A DNA stretch of 64,000 nucleotides from Rhodospira trueperi. Its GTDB lineage: Bacteria; Pseudomonadota; Alphaproteobacteria; Rhodospirillales; Rhodospirillaceae. Below the pieces are notes generated by a model. The model had not been told where the DNA came from. It made no database searches and saw only the letters and a list, made by a program, of their open reading frames with translations. The position numbers were made by a program, and so were the translations under genes. Shown in pieces: positions 1-8,771 of the stretch. The DNA is taken from NCBI RefSeq assembly GCF_900101965.1, contig NZ_FNAP01000013.1, forward strand, positions 1 to 64,000, written 5' to 3'. Within the stretch, counting starts at the first letter, position 1. Every line of letters begins with the position of its first letter.

Positions 1-65
1 GTCCACATGACCCTCTCCCTGACATCAGGTCCTCTTGGCAGGGAATCAGGCTACAGAGGCGGGAT

Positions 66-88
66 CAACCAAACTCTTCAACTGGTTG
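66..88. promoter_or_regulatory. inverted repeat upstream of the CheB/CheR/kinase gene
   Basis: Six-base arms CAACCA (66-71) and TGGTTG (83-88) are separated by 11 bases, about 55 bases before the chosen start codon. A TTGACT at about 91 could be a -35 box but no convincing -10 follows. It may be an operator or chance; this is weak evidence. Confidence 0.22.
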
Positions 89-141
89 TTTTGACTCATG
101 AACCTCTCGGACAGACACTTAGGACACGTGAGAGGCGGGGG

Positions 142-3100
142 ATGACCAGGACACAAGCGAGTTCCGAGCCGGCCGTACCGCTTCTGGTCGGCGTCGGGGC
201 GTCGGCGGGGGGGCTGAAAGCCTTCCAGATCCTGCTGGAGGTCATGCCGCCCGACACCGGCATGGCCTTCGTCTTTATCCAGCACCTGGACCCCGAACAT
301 CCCAGCATGATGACCGACCTGCTGTCGCGCCGCACCACCATGTCGGTGCGCGAGATCGAGGACGGCACCCTGCCGGAGCGCGATCACGTCTACATGATCC
401 CACCCGGGCAGCATGTGGTGTTGCAGGACGGCCGCTTGCGGCTGATCCAGCCCACGGCGCGGCGCGGCGAGCGCATGGCCATCGACACCTTCTTCCGCTC
501 GCTGGCGGCGGAGCGGGCGGAGGACGCGGCGGCCATCGTTCTGTCCGGCACCGGCACCGACGGCTCCCTGGGCTTGCGCGAGGTCAAGGAACGCGGCGGC
601 CTGTGCCTTGTCCAGACCCCGGCGACCGCCGACTACGACGGCATGCCCACCAGTGCGATGATGACCGGCGTGGTGGACAGCGCGCTGGATATTGCCGACA
701 TGCCGCCGACCCTGCAGGCGTTCGAGCGGCGGGTGCGGGCGCGCGGCCGCGAGGAAGGGCAGGCCGCCGCGCCGTCGGAGTTCAATCGCCTGATGTCCGT
801 GCTGGCCCACCAGAGCGGCATGGACTTCCGCTTCTACAAGACCAGCACCGTTCTGCGGCGCATCGAGCGGCGCATGAGCATGGTGCGTGTGGAGGACGCC
901 GACGAATACCTGTCCCTGTTGCGCACCGATCCCGGGGAACGCCGGGCGCTGTCGCGCGACCTTCTGATCAGTGTCACCAGTTTTTTCCGCGATCCGGAGG
1001 TCTTTGAAACCCTCCAGAAACAGGCGTTGCCCGAACTGATCGCGGCCGGGGACAACGACCCTTTGCGCATCTGGGTGCCTGGCTGCGCCACCGGCGAGGA
1101 AGCTTACACCATCGCCATGCTGGTGCTGGACTGCATGGAGCAGGGCCTGCGCAAGCGGCCCTTGCAGATCTTCGCCACAGATGTCGATGGCGATGCCCTG
1201 CGGGTCGCCCGGGAGGGGGTTTATGCGGAGGGCATCGCCGGCGATCTGTCCGACCGCTGGCTGAACCGATACTTCACCCGCAATGAGTCCGATTACGTCG
1301 TCGGCAAGGCGTTGCGGGATGTCGTGGTCTTCGCGGAACAGAACCTGCTGACCGATCCGCCGTTTTCTCGTATCGACCTGATCAGTTGCCGGAATCTGCT
1401 GATCTATTTGAAGAACGATGTGCAGGAACGGGTCATGGGCCTGTTTTCCTTCGCCCTGCGGCCGGGCGGGTTCCTGCTCCTCGGGTCGTCGGAAAGCGTC
1501 GGCCGGGCGGAGGAACAGTTCTCCATCGTGTCGAAGAAGCACCGCCTGTACCGGCGCACGGATCGAACGGTGGTGGCGCCGCTGACCTCGCCGCCGATGG
1601 CGTACCAATACTCGGCGCCGAGTGGCGGCCAACGGCAGGTGCCGGCCCAGCCCATCCGGGATGTGGCGACGCGCGCCATTCTGGATCATCTGGCGCCACC
1701 GTGCGTTCTCGTGGACCGGGGGTATGACATCCGGTTCTATCATGGGGAAACCGCCCGGTTCCTGTCCCAGCCGTCGGGAGAGCCGACCCGCAACCTGCTG
1801 GACCTGCTGCGCCCCGGGCTGAAAACCCGCCTGCGCGCGCTGATGCGCGCCGTCGCCAAGAATGCGGGCCCCCTCGTGGGTGAGCCGGCCAAGATGCGGT
1901 GCGAGGATGGCGGCCGTGTCCCCGTCCGCCTCAGCGTGATGACGGTGCAGAGCGACCGGGCCGGCGAGCCCATGTACCTGGTCGCCTTTCACGAGGAATC
2001 GGCCGAGACCGTCGTGTCCGATGACGAGGGCGGCTCCTCCGGGATTGTCGCGCAACTGGAACAGGAACTGACCGCGACCCGCGAGGACCTGCAATCCACC
2101 ATCGAGGAACTGGAAACATCCAACGAGGAACTGAAGGCCTCCAACGAGGAGGTCATGTCCATGAACGAGGAGTTCCAGTCCACCAACGAGGAACTGGAAA
2201 CATCCCGCGAGGAACTCCAGTCGCTCAATGAGGAGTTGACCACGGTCAATTCTCAGCTTCAGGAAAAGGTGCTGGAGCTGGAAAAAACAAACGACGACCT
2301 GACCAATATTTTTGATGCCACCGACATTGCGGTGATCTTCATTAACAGGGACGGCATCATCAGCCGCTTCACACCGCAGGCGGGGCGTCTGCTCAAGCTG
2401 CGCGCCAGCGATTTGGGGCGTCCGGCCCGGGAACTGCGGTTCGACATTTCGGACGGAAACCTGCACGACCGCGTTGAGGAGGTTGCCCGTGTGCTGCGTC
2501 CGTGCGTGACCGTGATCATGGCCGAGGATGATCGCTGGTACAGCGAGCGCATCAATCCCTACCGCACCGGGGATGGCCGCTACGATGGCGTGGTCGTCAG
2601 TTTCGTGGAGATCACCGAGGAAGTCCGCGCCCAGCGGGAAGCCATGCGCCAGCGCAACCTGTTTGACTCCGTCATGCGCCAGGCGACGGAAGGCATCGTC
2701 GTCACCGACGTGGATGGAAACATGATGCTGGTCAACGACGCGGCGCGGCGCATGGCCTCCGGTGATCCGGGCGGCAAGCCGGTCCGGGAGGGGCCGGTCT
2801 ATTGGGGCGAGGGGTTTCGCTTCGATGGTACGCCCATCGAAGTGGACGACTGGATCAGCCTGCGCGCGCTGCGGGCAGGCGGTCCGTTGGCGGAAACAGG
2901 CCGGATGGTGCGCCCGGACGGCAGTTTCTATGATTTGGCCATCAGCGCGGCGCCGGTGCGCGACGATCAGGGCGCAGTCATGGCGTCCATCGCCATCTTC
3001 CGCGACATCACCGGGGAACGCCGCCTGACGGAGGAGCGCGAGGCGGCGGTCCGCCGGGCCGACGAGGCCAACGCCGCCAAGAGCCGGTTCCTCGCTAACC

Positions 3101-3774
3101 TCAGCCATGATGTCCGAACGCCGCTGAACGCCATCATCGGATTCAGCGACGCGATCAGGGCCGGCATCTACGGCGAGGTCACGGACGCGCAGCGGGACGT
3201 GCTGGAAACAGTCCAGCGGGCCAGCCAGTATCTGAACCAGCTCGTCAACGACATTCTGGATCTGTCGCGGATCGAGGCCGGCCGTCTGACCTTGAGGCCG
3301 GAGACCGTGGGGCTTGAGGACTTGGTGCGGACGGCCGATGGCACGGCACGTCCGCAGGTGCGAGGGGCGGAGCCGATTGTTGATGTGGACATCGAACCGG
3401 CCGGCCTGACGGTGCATGCGGATGCCGTGCGTTTGACCCAGGTCCTGGTGAACCTTCTGACCAACGCGTTCAAGTACGGCCCCCCGAACGGCACCGTGCG
3501 GGTCCGCGCCCGTCTGCTGGGGCCGAACGGTGGCGTGCGCCTCACCGTCACCGATCAGGGGCCCGGGATGTCCGAGGAGGACATGGAAAAGGCATTCGAG
3601 CCGTTTTTCAGGGGCAGTCGGGATGATCCGACGGTGGAGGGAACCGGACTCGGGCTTTCTTTGGTTGCTCAGATCATGCACCTGCATGGTGGCCGGGCCG
3701 CGTTGTCTCAGGCGGAGGGCGGCGGCCTGGAAGTGACGCTGGAAATACCGCCGGAGGCGGGCGACGCGTCATAG
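142..3774 (+). CDS. CheB-CheR-PAS-PAS-histidine kinase fusion protein
   Basis: A 1210-residue fusion of chemotaxis-type methylesterase and methyltransferase with a sensor kinase. The CheB domain (about 12-200) has GASAGG with Ser21, His48 in IQHLDPEH and Asp140 in GTGTDG, the expected catalytic triad. The CheR domain (about 215-490) has the SAM motif GCATGEEAY near 314 and SCRNLLIYL. A glutamate-rich coiled coil (about 637-716) is built of seven-residue units of the EELxxxN type. Two PAS domains follow, then HisKA with SHDVRTPLN (phospho-acceptor His near 989) and HATPase_c with NLLTNAFKYG, DQGPGM and GTGLGLS. No receiver domain is present, so a separate response regulator must exist. An in-frame start at 7 would add 45 residues of non-domain sequence; the ATG at 142 follows a purine-rich AGAGGCGGGGG. 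The protein is cytoplasmic, with no membrane segment. No other che gene adjoins it. Confidence 0.95.
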   Translation: MTRTQASSEPAVPLLVGVGASAGGLKAFQILLEVMPPDTGMAFVFIQHLDPEHPSMMTDLLSRRTTMSVREIEDGTLPERDHVYMIPPGQHVVLQDGRLRLIQPTARRGERMAIDTFFRSLAAERAEDAAAIVLSGTGTDGSLGLREVKERGGLCLVQTPATADYDGMPTSAMMTGVVDSALDIADMPPTLQAFERRVRARGREEGQAAAPSEFNRLMSVLAHQSGMDFRFYKTSTVLRRIERRMSMVRVEDADEYLSLLRTDPGERRALSRDLLISVTSFFRDPEVFETLQKQALPELIAAGDNDPLRIWVPGCATGEEAYTIAMLVLDCMEQGLRKRPLQIFATDVDGDALRVAREGVYAEGIAGDLSDRWLNRYFTRNESDYVVGKALRDVVVFAEQNLLTDPPFSRIDLISCRNLLIYLKNDVQERVMGLFSFALRPGGFLLLGSSESVGRAEEQFSIVSKKHRLYRRTDRTVVAPLTSPPMAYQYSAPSGGQRQVPAQPIRDVATRAILDHLAPPCVLVDRGYDIRFYHGETARFLSQPSGEPTRNLLDLLRPGLKTRLRALMRAVAKNAGPLVGEPAKMRCEDGGRVPVRLSVMTVQSDRAGEPMYLVAFHEESAETVVSDDEGGSSGIVAQLEQELTATREDLQSTIEELETSNEELKASNEEVMSMNEEFQSTNEELETSREELQSLNEELTTVNSQLQEKVLELEKTNDDLTNIFDATDIAVIFINRDGIISRFTPQAGRLLKLRASDLGRPARELRFDISDGNLHDRVEEVARVLRPCVTVIMAEDDRWYSERINPYRTGDGRYDGVVVSFVEITEEVRAQREAMRQRNLFDSVMRQATEGIVVTDVDGNMMLVNDAARRMASGDPGGKPVREGPVYWGEGFRFDGTPIEVDDWISLRALRAGGPLAETGRMVRPDGSFYDLAISAAPVRDDQGAVMASIAIFRDITGERRLTEEREAAVRRADEANAAKSRFLANLSHDVRTPLNAIIGFSDAIRAGIYGEVTDAQRDVLETVQRASQYLNQLVNDILDLSRIEAGRLTLRPETVGLEDLVRTADGTARPQVRGAEPIVDVDIEPAGLTVHADAVRLTQVLVNLLTNAFKYGPPNGTVRVRARLLGPNGGVRLTVTDQGPGMSEEDMEKAFEPFFRGSRDDPTVEGTGLGLSLVAQIMHLHGGRAALSQAEGGGLEVTLEIPPEAGDAS

Positions 3775-3781
3775 GACCGTC

Positions 3782-3852
3782 GGGCGGGTGACCGCAGGGC
3801 ACCCGCCGCCCGACGCCACCCCGGCGGCTGTCCTTCGGCCAGCCGCCCTACG
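3782..3852. repeat. palindromic repeat family A, copy 1
   Basis: Two inward hairpins, one from GGGCGGGTG pairing with CACCCGCC and one from GGCGGC pairing with GCCGCC around TCCTTCGG, ending in CCCTACG. The same sequence, with a different spacer between the hairpins, occurs in reverse orientation at 22982-23061. It lies between the 3' ends of the convergent kinase and photolyase genes and may act as a bidirectional terminator. Confidence 0.8.
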
Positions 3853-3904
3853 CCTTTTCGTCGGGCCGTCTTTGAGCCGAATCCCAGGGATCCGTGCGCT
3901 TCCC

Positions 3905-5320
3905 CTATCCCGATCCGCTGTCGGCGAAGGCGGCCAGTGCCCGCGTTCGCGCGGCCGCGTGATCGACGATGGGGGCCGGGTAGGTCTCGTCCAGGCGCAC
4001 CCCCGCCTCGCGCAGGGCCGGGGCCGGCGCCCGCCACGGAGCATGGATCCAGCGGGACGGCAGGCTGGCCAACTCCGGCACCCAGCGCCGCACGTAGGCG
4101 CCCTCCGGATCGAACGTCTCGCCCTGAAGGACGGGATTGAACACCCGGAAATAGGGCGCGGCGTCCGCGCCGCAGCCGGCCACCCATTGCCAGGAACAGG
4201 GATTGTTGGCCGGGCAGGCGTCCACCAGGGTATCCCAGAACCAGTGCTCACCGGCGCGCCAGTCGATCAACAGGTCCTTGACCAGGAACGAGCCGGCGAT
4301 CATGCGCGCCCGGTTGTGCATCCAGCCGGTGTGCCAGAGCTGGCGCATGGCCGCGTCCACCACCGGAAAGCCGGTCATGCCCCGTTGCCACGCCCGCAGG
4401 CCGTCCGGGTCGTCACGCCACGCAAACCGGGCGAACCGCGCCTGCAAGGGGGCCTCGGCCATCGCCGGGTGTTGGTGCAGCAGGTGATGGCAGAACTCGC
4501 GCCAGCCGAGTTCGCGCAGGAACGCCTCGGCTCCGGCGGAGGGGAGGCGGTCGCGCACCGCATGCCAGATCTGGCGCGGCCCGATCTCGCCGAAGCACAG
4601 ATGGGGAGACAGCCGGGACGTGCCGTCGTCGGCGAGCGCGTCGCGTCGGGTGTCATAACCCGCCATGGCCTCATCGAGAAAGGCTTCGAGCCGGTCACGC
4701 GCCGCCGCCTCGCCCGGGGTCCAGGTGGCACGCAGCCCGCCGGCCCAGTCCGGAGCCTCCGGACGCAATGGCCAGTCGGCGAGCGCGTCGCCGGCGGGCC
4801 AGACGGTGGGCGCCGGGATGTGGTCCGGCGCCGCCCGGGGGCGCGGCGGCGGTTCCAGCGTTTGCAGGTGCTTCCAGAACGGGGTGAAGACCCGGAACGG
4901 CGTGTCCTGTCGGGTGCGCACGGTCTCCGGCTCGTGGAGCAGCGCGCCGCCAAAGCGCCGCGCCGTCACACCTAGCGCGGCGAGATGATCGGCCAGCGGC
5001 GCCTCGTCGGTCCCGGGCCGGCGCGTCCACAACACCGCTTCGGCCCCGGTCTCGCGGATCAGCGCCTCCAGCGCCGGGCGCACCGGGCCGCGCCGCAGGG
5101 TCAGGCGCGAGCCCCGGGCCTCCAGGTCGCGAGCCAGCGCGGCCAGGGAGCCGTGCAACCACCACCGCGCCGCGCCGCCCAGCGGACGGGCGGACTCGTC
5201 CTCGCCGTCGAGGATGGTGACCGGGATGACCGGGCGGCCGGTGGCGACGGCGGCGGTCAGGGCGGGGTGATCGGCCAAGCGCAGGTCGCGGCGCAGCCAC
5301 AGCAGAACGGGCGTGGTCAC
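3905..5320 (-). CDS. phrB: deoxyribodipyrimidine photolyase (class I, cryptochrome/photolyase family)
   Basis: A 471-residue flavoprotein that uses light to split cyclobutane pyrimidine dimers. The N-terminal alpha/beta antenna-binding domain (about 4-165) begins LLWLRRDLRL. The helical FAD domain (about 200-465) carries TSRLSPHLCFGEI, the WxxMHNRARM region and ANNPCSWQW. The residue aligned to Asp374 of E. coli photolyase, usually Asp in the (D)xxxANN motif, is Cys here (VDACPANN). The substitution is clear on the DNA. The start at 5320 gives a normal N terminus (MTTPVLLWLRRDLR). It converges on the kinase gene and is followed upstream by an oxidoreductase on the same strand, 60 bases away. 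I cannot tell a CPD from a (6-4)-type enzyme with certainty, but the motifs favour class I CPD. Confidence 0.93.
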   Translation of the reverse strand: MTTPVLLWLRRDLRLADHPALTAAVATGRPVIPVTILDGEDESARPLGGAARWWLHGSLAALARDLEARGSRLTLRRGPVRPALEALIRETGAEAVLWTRRPGTDEAPLADHLAALGVTARRFGGALLHEPETVRTRQDTPFRVFTPFWKHLQTLEPPPRPRAAPDHIPAPTVWPAGDALADWPLRPEAPDWAGGLRATWTPGEAAARDRLEAFLDEAMAGYDTRRDALADDGTSRLSPHLCFGEIGPRQIWHAVRDRLPSAGAEAFLRELGWREFCHHLLHQHPAMAEAPLQARFARFAWRDDPDGLRAWQRGMTGFPVVDAAMRQLWHTGWMHNRARMIAGSFLVKDLLIDWRAGEHWFWDTLVDACPANNPCSWQWVAGCGADAAPYFRVFNPVLQGETFDPEGAYVRRWVPELASLPSRWIHAPWRAPAPALREAGVRLDETYPAPIVDHAAARTRALAAFADSGSG

Positions 5321-5380
5321 GGGCGGGATCCGATCTTGTGCGGGATCAAATGGCTGGACACTGCCGCCGCGATTGACCCC

Positions 5381-6367
5381 CTACCGCGCCATGTCCACCA
5401 CGAGGCGGCCGCGCACTTGCCCGTCCATCAGGCGGCCGGCGGCGTCGATGGTCTCCGACAGCCCGATCTCGTGGCTGATGGCGGCGAGATGGGCGGCGTT
5501 GAGATCGCGCGCCAGCAACTCATAGGCGGCCAGCCGCTCCGGCTTCGGCATGTACACGCTCTCGATGCCGCACAGCTTGACCCCGCGCAGGATGAACGGC
5601 GCCACCGATGACGGCAGGTCCATGCCGCTGGCCAAGCCGCACGACGCCACGGTGCCGAAGTACTTCATCTGCGACAGCACGTTGGCGAGGGTATGGCTGC
5701 CCACCGCGTCGACCGCACCGGCCCAGCGTTCCTTGCCCAGGGGCTTGGCGGCGCCCGCGTACTCGGCGCGGTCCATGATGTCGGCGGCCCCCAGGCTCTT
5801 GAGGTAGTCGGCCTCGCCGGTACGGCCGGTCAGGGCCACGACCTCGAAGCCCTGCTTCGCCAGCAGGGAGATGGCGACGCCGCCGACGCCGCCGTTGGCG
5901 CCCGTGACCAGCACCGGTCCCTTGTCCGGCGTGACGCCCTGACGGGTCAGTTCCAGCACTGCGAGGGCCGCCGTATACCCCGCCGTGCCGATGGCCATGG
6001 CCTGCGCCGGGGTGAAGGCCGATGGCAGCGGCACCAACCAGTCGCCGGGCACGCGGGCCACGGCGCCCAGGCCGCCCCAGCGGGTTTCGCCCAAGCCCCA
6101 GCCGTTCAGCACCACCGGGTCGCCCGGTTTGAAATCTGCGTGTCCGCTGTCGGTCACCGTGCCGGCGAAGTCGATGCCGGGAATCATCGGCCATGACCGC
6201 ACCACCGGACCCTTGCCGGTGATGGCCAGTCCGTCCTTGTAGTTCAGGGTGGAGTGACTGACGGCGACGGTGACGTCGCCCTCGGGCAGATCGGCCTCAT
6301 CCACCTCGGCCACGGTGGCGCTGGTGGACTTGTCTTCGTTGCGGGTCAGCAGGATGGCCTTGAACAT
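5381..6367 (-). CDS. acuI: AcuI/YhdH-type acrylyl-CoA reductase (MDR family quinone oxidoreductase)
   Basis: A 328-residue zinc-independent medium-chain dehydrogenase of the YhdH/AcuI subfamily, which reduces acryloyl-CoA to propionyl-CoA with NADPH. The subfamily signature is seen in NYKDGLAITGKGPVVRSWP and in IPGIDFAGTV. The NADP-binding fold is at about 145-260 with VTGANGGVGGVA. The residues that bind catalytic zinc in true alcohol dehydrogenases are absent. A start 12 codons further upstream is open, but the ATG at 6367 has GGAAGGA seven bases before it and gives the family's usual MFKAILL start. The role in propionate or DMSP-related metabolism is inferred from the family; no acu neighbours are present. 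Confidence 0.88.
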   Translation of the reverse strand: MFKAILLTRNEDKSTSATVAEVDEADLPEGDVTVAVSHSTLNYKDGLAITGKGPVVRSWPMIPGIDFAGTVTDSGHADFKPGDPVVLNGWGLGETRWGGLGAVARVPGDWLVPLPSAFTPAQAMAIGTAGYTAALAVLELTRQGVTPDKGPVLVTGANGGVGGVAISLLAKQGFEVVALTGRTGEADYLKSLGAADIMDRAEYAGAAKPLGKERWAGAVDAVGSHTLANVLSQMKYFGTVASCGLASGMDLPSSVAPFILRGVKLCGIESVYMPKPERLAAYELLARDLNAAHLAAISHEIGLSETIDAAGRLMDGQVRGRLVVDMAR

Positions 6368-6472
6368 GCGGTGTCCTTCCCAAAAAGGTTCAGGGGATGA
6401 CATGGTCCACCTTTAACAGCCCGGCAAGGCCGGCGTCATCACCGATCCTGTGCCGCGCCGACGGCGGCGGTT

Positions 6473-6937
6473 TCAGCGCACACGTTGCAGGATCAGAACA
6501 CAGTCCGGGCGGTTGATCTGCTGTTGCACGCACAGGGAATGGGTTAGTTGCAGTGTGGCCGGCTCCAGGAGCCGCCAGACCCACAGTTCTCCGGGCGGAC
6601 GTGGTCCCCTGCTGCCCTGGTGCGTGTCATAGTGCTCGCGGACCTCCAGCCGCAGCCACTCGCCCTCGGTGAACCAGATGCCGGCGACCCAGGTGTAGCC
6701 GCCGGAGACCCCGAGTTGCATGCCGAGCGACTTCTGGAACGTGCCGTCCGCATTGAACAGGTATTCCATGCCGATGACCGCGCCGCTGGACGGGTCCATG
6801 CCATGGCCCTGCCACGCGCCCACCAATGCGTCCTGGGCCCGGGCCGATGCGGGTCCCAGTCCAAGCGCGAACAGGAGCAGGGCCAGAAAGAGGGCGGCCG
6901 GTGACCGTAAGACGGCGCGTCTTGGTGTGCGTGACAT
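6473..6937 (-). CDS. small exported protein of unknown function
   Basis: A 154-residue protein with a clear signal peptide: basic residues MSRTPRRAVLR, a Leu/Ala core at about 15-28 and an ASARAQ cleavage site near 32-34. The mature part reads like a small beta-rich, lipocalin- or META-like domain (ALVGAWQGHGMD, SGGYTWVAGIWF), with two cysteines near the C terminus (CVQQQ, PDCV) that could form a disulphide. I do not recognise the family. The start at 6937 follows AAAGGGGGG. The reading frame stays open another 82 codons upstream, but that part runs through a tandem repeat and has no signal character. It lies downstream of the GMC oxidoreductase on the same strand, 157 bases away. Confidence 0.7.
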   Translation of the reverse strand: MSRTPRRAVLRSPAALFLALLLFALGLGPASARAQDALVGAWQGHGMDPSSGAVIGMEYLFNADGTFQKSLGMQLGVSGGYTWVAGIWFTEGEWLRLEVREHYDTHQGSRGPRPPGELWVWRLLEPATLQLTHSLCVQQQINRPDCVLILQRVR

Positions 6938-6985
6938 GGGCGTGCCCCCCTTTCGACCGATGATGCCCTGCGGCCTCTGCGCGTC

Positions 6986-7026
6986 GCCGAACCTCTGGGC
7001 CGAACCTCTGGGCCGAACCTCTGGAT
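6986..7026. repeat. 14-base tandem repeat, three copies
   Basis: GCCGAACCTCTGGG occurs twice exactly (6986-6999, 7000-7013), followed by a 13-base third copy (7014-7026). It sits about 50 bases upstream of the start of the small exported protein gene. The 14-base unit is not a multiple of three, in line with a non-coding location. Confidence 0.9.
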
Positions 7027-7066
7027 CGCACCGGGCGAGGATCGGCGGGTGACCCGGCCCCACCCC

Positions 7067-7086
7067 ATCCGATCCGATCCGATCCG
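7067..7086. repeat. ATCCG microsatellite, four copies
   Basis: Four perfect tandem copies of ATCCG end eight bases before the stop codon of the GMC oxidoreductase gene (minus strand). It may vary in copy number by slippage. Confidence 0.85.
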
Positions 7087-7094
7087 GCGTCCGG

Positions 7095-8771
7095 TCAGCG
7101 CTGCTTCGTTTCCCAGTCTTCGGCGATGTGGACAGGCACGGTCTCCGGCGGCTCGGGATCGCGCCCCCGGATTCCGTCGGCAATCTTTTCGGCCAGCATG
7201 ATGGTGGGGGCGGTCAGGTCGCCGGAGACGATGCTGGGCATGATCGAGGCATCGATCACCCGCAAACCCTCTACGCCCCGCACGCGGCCCCAAGTGTCGA
7301 CCACGGCCATGGGGTCGGACTCGGGCCCCATGGCGCAGGTGCCGGCGGGGTGATGGGCGCTCTGCACGGTCTGGCGGATCCAGGCGTCGAGGTCGGCGTC
7401 GCTCGTCACGTCCGGGCCGGGCGCCAGTTCGCCGTCGTTGAACGGTGTCAGGGCCGGCTGGGTCATGATTTCGCGGGTCAGTTTGACAGCGTCGCGCATC
7501 TCGCGGCGGTCGGTTTCGGTGGACAGATAGTTGAACTGAATCCGTGCCCGTTCCATCGGATTGTCGGAATAGGGCACCACGCGGCCCCGGCTTTCGGGGC
7601 GCACGGGGCCAACATGGGCCTGATAGGCGTGCATCGGTTTCAAATCGCTGCCATCGTAGGCGGCAGCGGTGGGCCGGACGTGGACTTTCAGATTTGGATG
7701 ACGCACGCCCGATTCGGAGCGGATGAACCCGCCGGCCTCGAAGTGGTTGGTGGCGCCCAGGCCGGTGCCGCGCGACCACCATTCCCGAGCGATCGAGGCT
7801 TGACGCAGGCCTGACTGGGTGCCGTACAGCGTTTGCGGGGTTTTGCACTTGTATTGGATGTAGACTTCCGGGTGATCCTGAAGGTTGGCGCCCACCCCGG
7901 GCAGCGGCGAGATGACGGGGATGTTGAGATCCTCCAGGATCTCGGGGTCGCCGATGCCCGACAGCATCAGCAGCAGCGGCGAGTTGATGGCGCCGGCGGC
8001 GAGAATGACCTCGCGCGTCACCCGCAGCTTGCGCTCGCCCTTCGGCGTCATCGCGTCGATTCCCTGGGTGCGGCCCTTGCTGTTGACCAGGATGGCGCAG
8101 ACTTGGCTGCGGCTTAGGAAGGTCAGGTTGACGCGTCGCAGGATCGGGTGCAGGTAGGCGGTCGCGGTGGACGACCGTCGGCCCTGGCCCACGGTCATGT
8201 CCAGGGGGCCAAACCCTTCCTGATGCTCGCCGTTGAGATCGTCGGTGCGGGGGTAGCCGGCCTGTTGTCCGGCCTCGATGAAGGCGTCGTACACCGGGGT
8301 CCAGCGGTTGCCGCGTGTCACCTTCAGCGGCCCACCCCGGCCGTGGAAGGGGCTGTCGCCGATCTCGGGGAAATCCTCTGCCTTCCTGAAGTACGGCAGG
8401 CAGTGGGCATAACCCCACGACGGGTCGCCGGTTTCCTCGGCCCAGCGCTCATAGTCCAGCGCATGGCCGCGGGTGTACACCATGCGGTTGATTGAACTCG
8501 ATCCGCCCCAGACGCGGCCGCGCGGCTGGTTGATGACGCGGTTGTCGGCGAAGGGCTCGGGATCGCTCTGGTGGCCCCAGTTGAGCCGTTTGGACTTCAG
8601 CGGGCGGGCGAACCCGGCCGGCATGTGGAGATAGGGGGACCAGTCGCGGCCGCCGGCCTCGATCAACAGCACCTTGACGCCCGGGTCCTCGGAAAGGCGG
8701 TTGGCCAGCACGCAGCCGGCCGTGCCGGCGCCGATGATGATGTAATCGTAACTGCCAATGGGATGGGACAT
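7095..8771 (-). CDS. GMC-family FAD alcohol dehydrogenase (choline dehydrogenase-like)
   Basis: A 558-residue GMC flavoenzyme. The FAD-binding Rossmann motif is at the N terminus (DYIIIGAGTAGCVLANRL) and the GMC signature RGRVWGGSSSINRM is near residue 80-95. The C-terminal catalytic block has SAHHPAGTCAMG with the catalytic-base His. The second catalytic position, normally Asn or His in xNAPTxM, is Thr here (GDLTAPTIM). Members oxidise primary alcohols, choline, PEG and similar substrates; the substrate cannot be fixed from sequence, and no betB or betT lies nearby, so betA is not assigned. The ATG at 8771 gives the family's usual N terminus. The frame is open 39 codons further upstream, but that part is Arg-rich and unlike the family. 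Confidence 0.9.
   Translation of the reverse strand: MSHPIGSYDYIIIGAGTAGCVLANRLSEDPGVKVLLIEAGGRDWSPYLHMPAGFARPLKSKRLNWGHQSDPEPFADNRVINQPRGRVWGGSSSINRMVYTRGHALDYERWAEETGDPSWGYAHCLPYFRKAEDFPEIGDSPFHGRGGPLKVTRGNRWTPVYDAFIEAGQQAGYPRTDDLNGEHQEGFGPLDMTVGQGRRSSTATAYLHPILRRVNLTFLSRSQVCAILVNSKGRTQGIDAMTPKGERKLRVTREVILAAGAINSPLLLMLSGIGDPEILEDLNIPVISPLPGVGANLQDHPEVYIQYKCKTPQTLYGTQSGLRQASIAREWWSRGTGLGATNHFEAGGFIRSESGVRHPNLKVHVRPTAAAYDGSDLKPMHAYQAHVGPVRPESRGRVVPYSDNPMERARIQFNYLSTETDRREMRDAVKLTREIMTQPALTPFNDGELAPGPDVTSDADLDAWIRQTVQSAHHPAGTCAMGPESDPMAVVDTWGRVRGVEGLRVIDASIMPSIVSGDLTAPTIMLAEKIADGIRGRDPEPPETVPVHIAEDWETKQR

Noticed and set aside
46-3687. 1213-residue open frame on the minus strand opposite the CheB/CheR/kinase gene
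   Set aside because: The composition is typical of an antisense shadow in GC-rich DNA (His/Arg/Gly-rich, no domain), and the plus-strand gene has complete domains.
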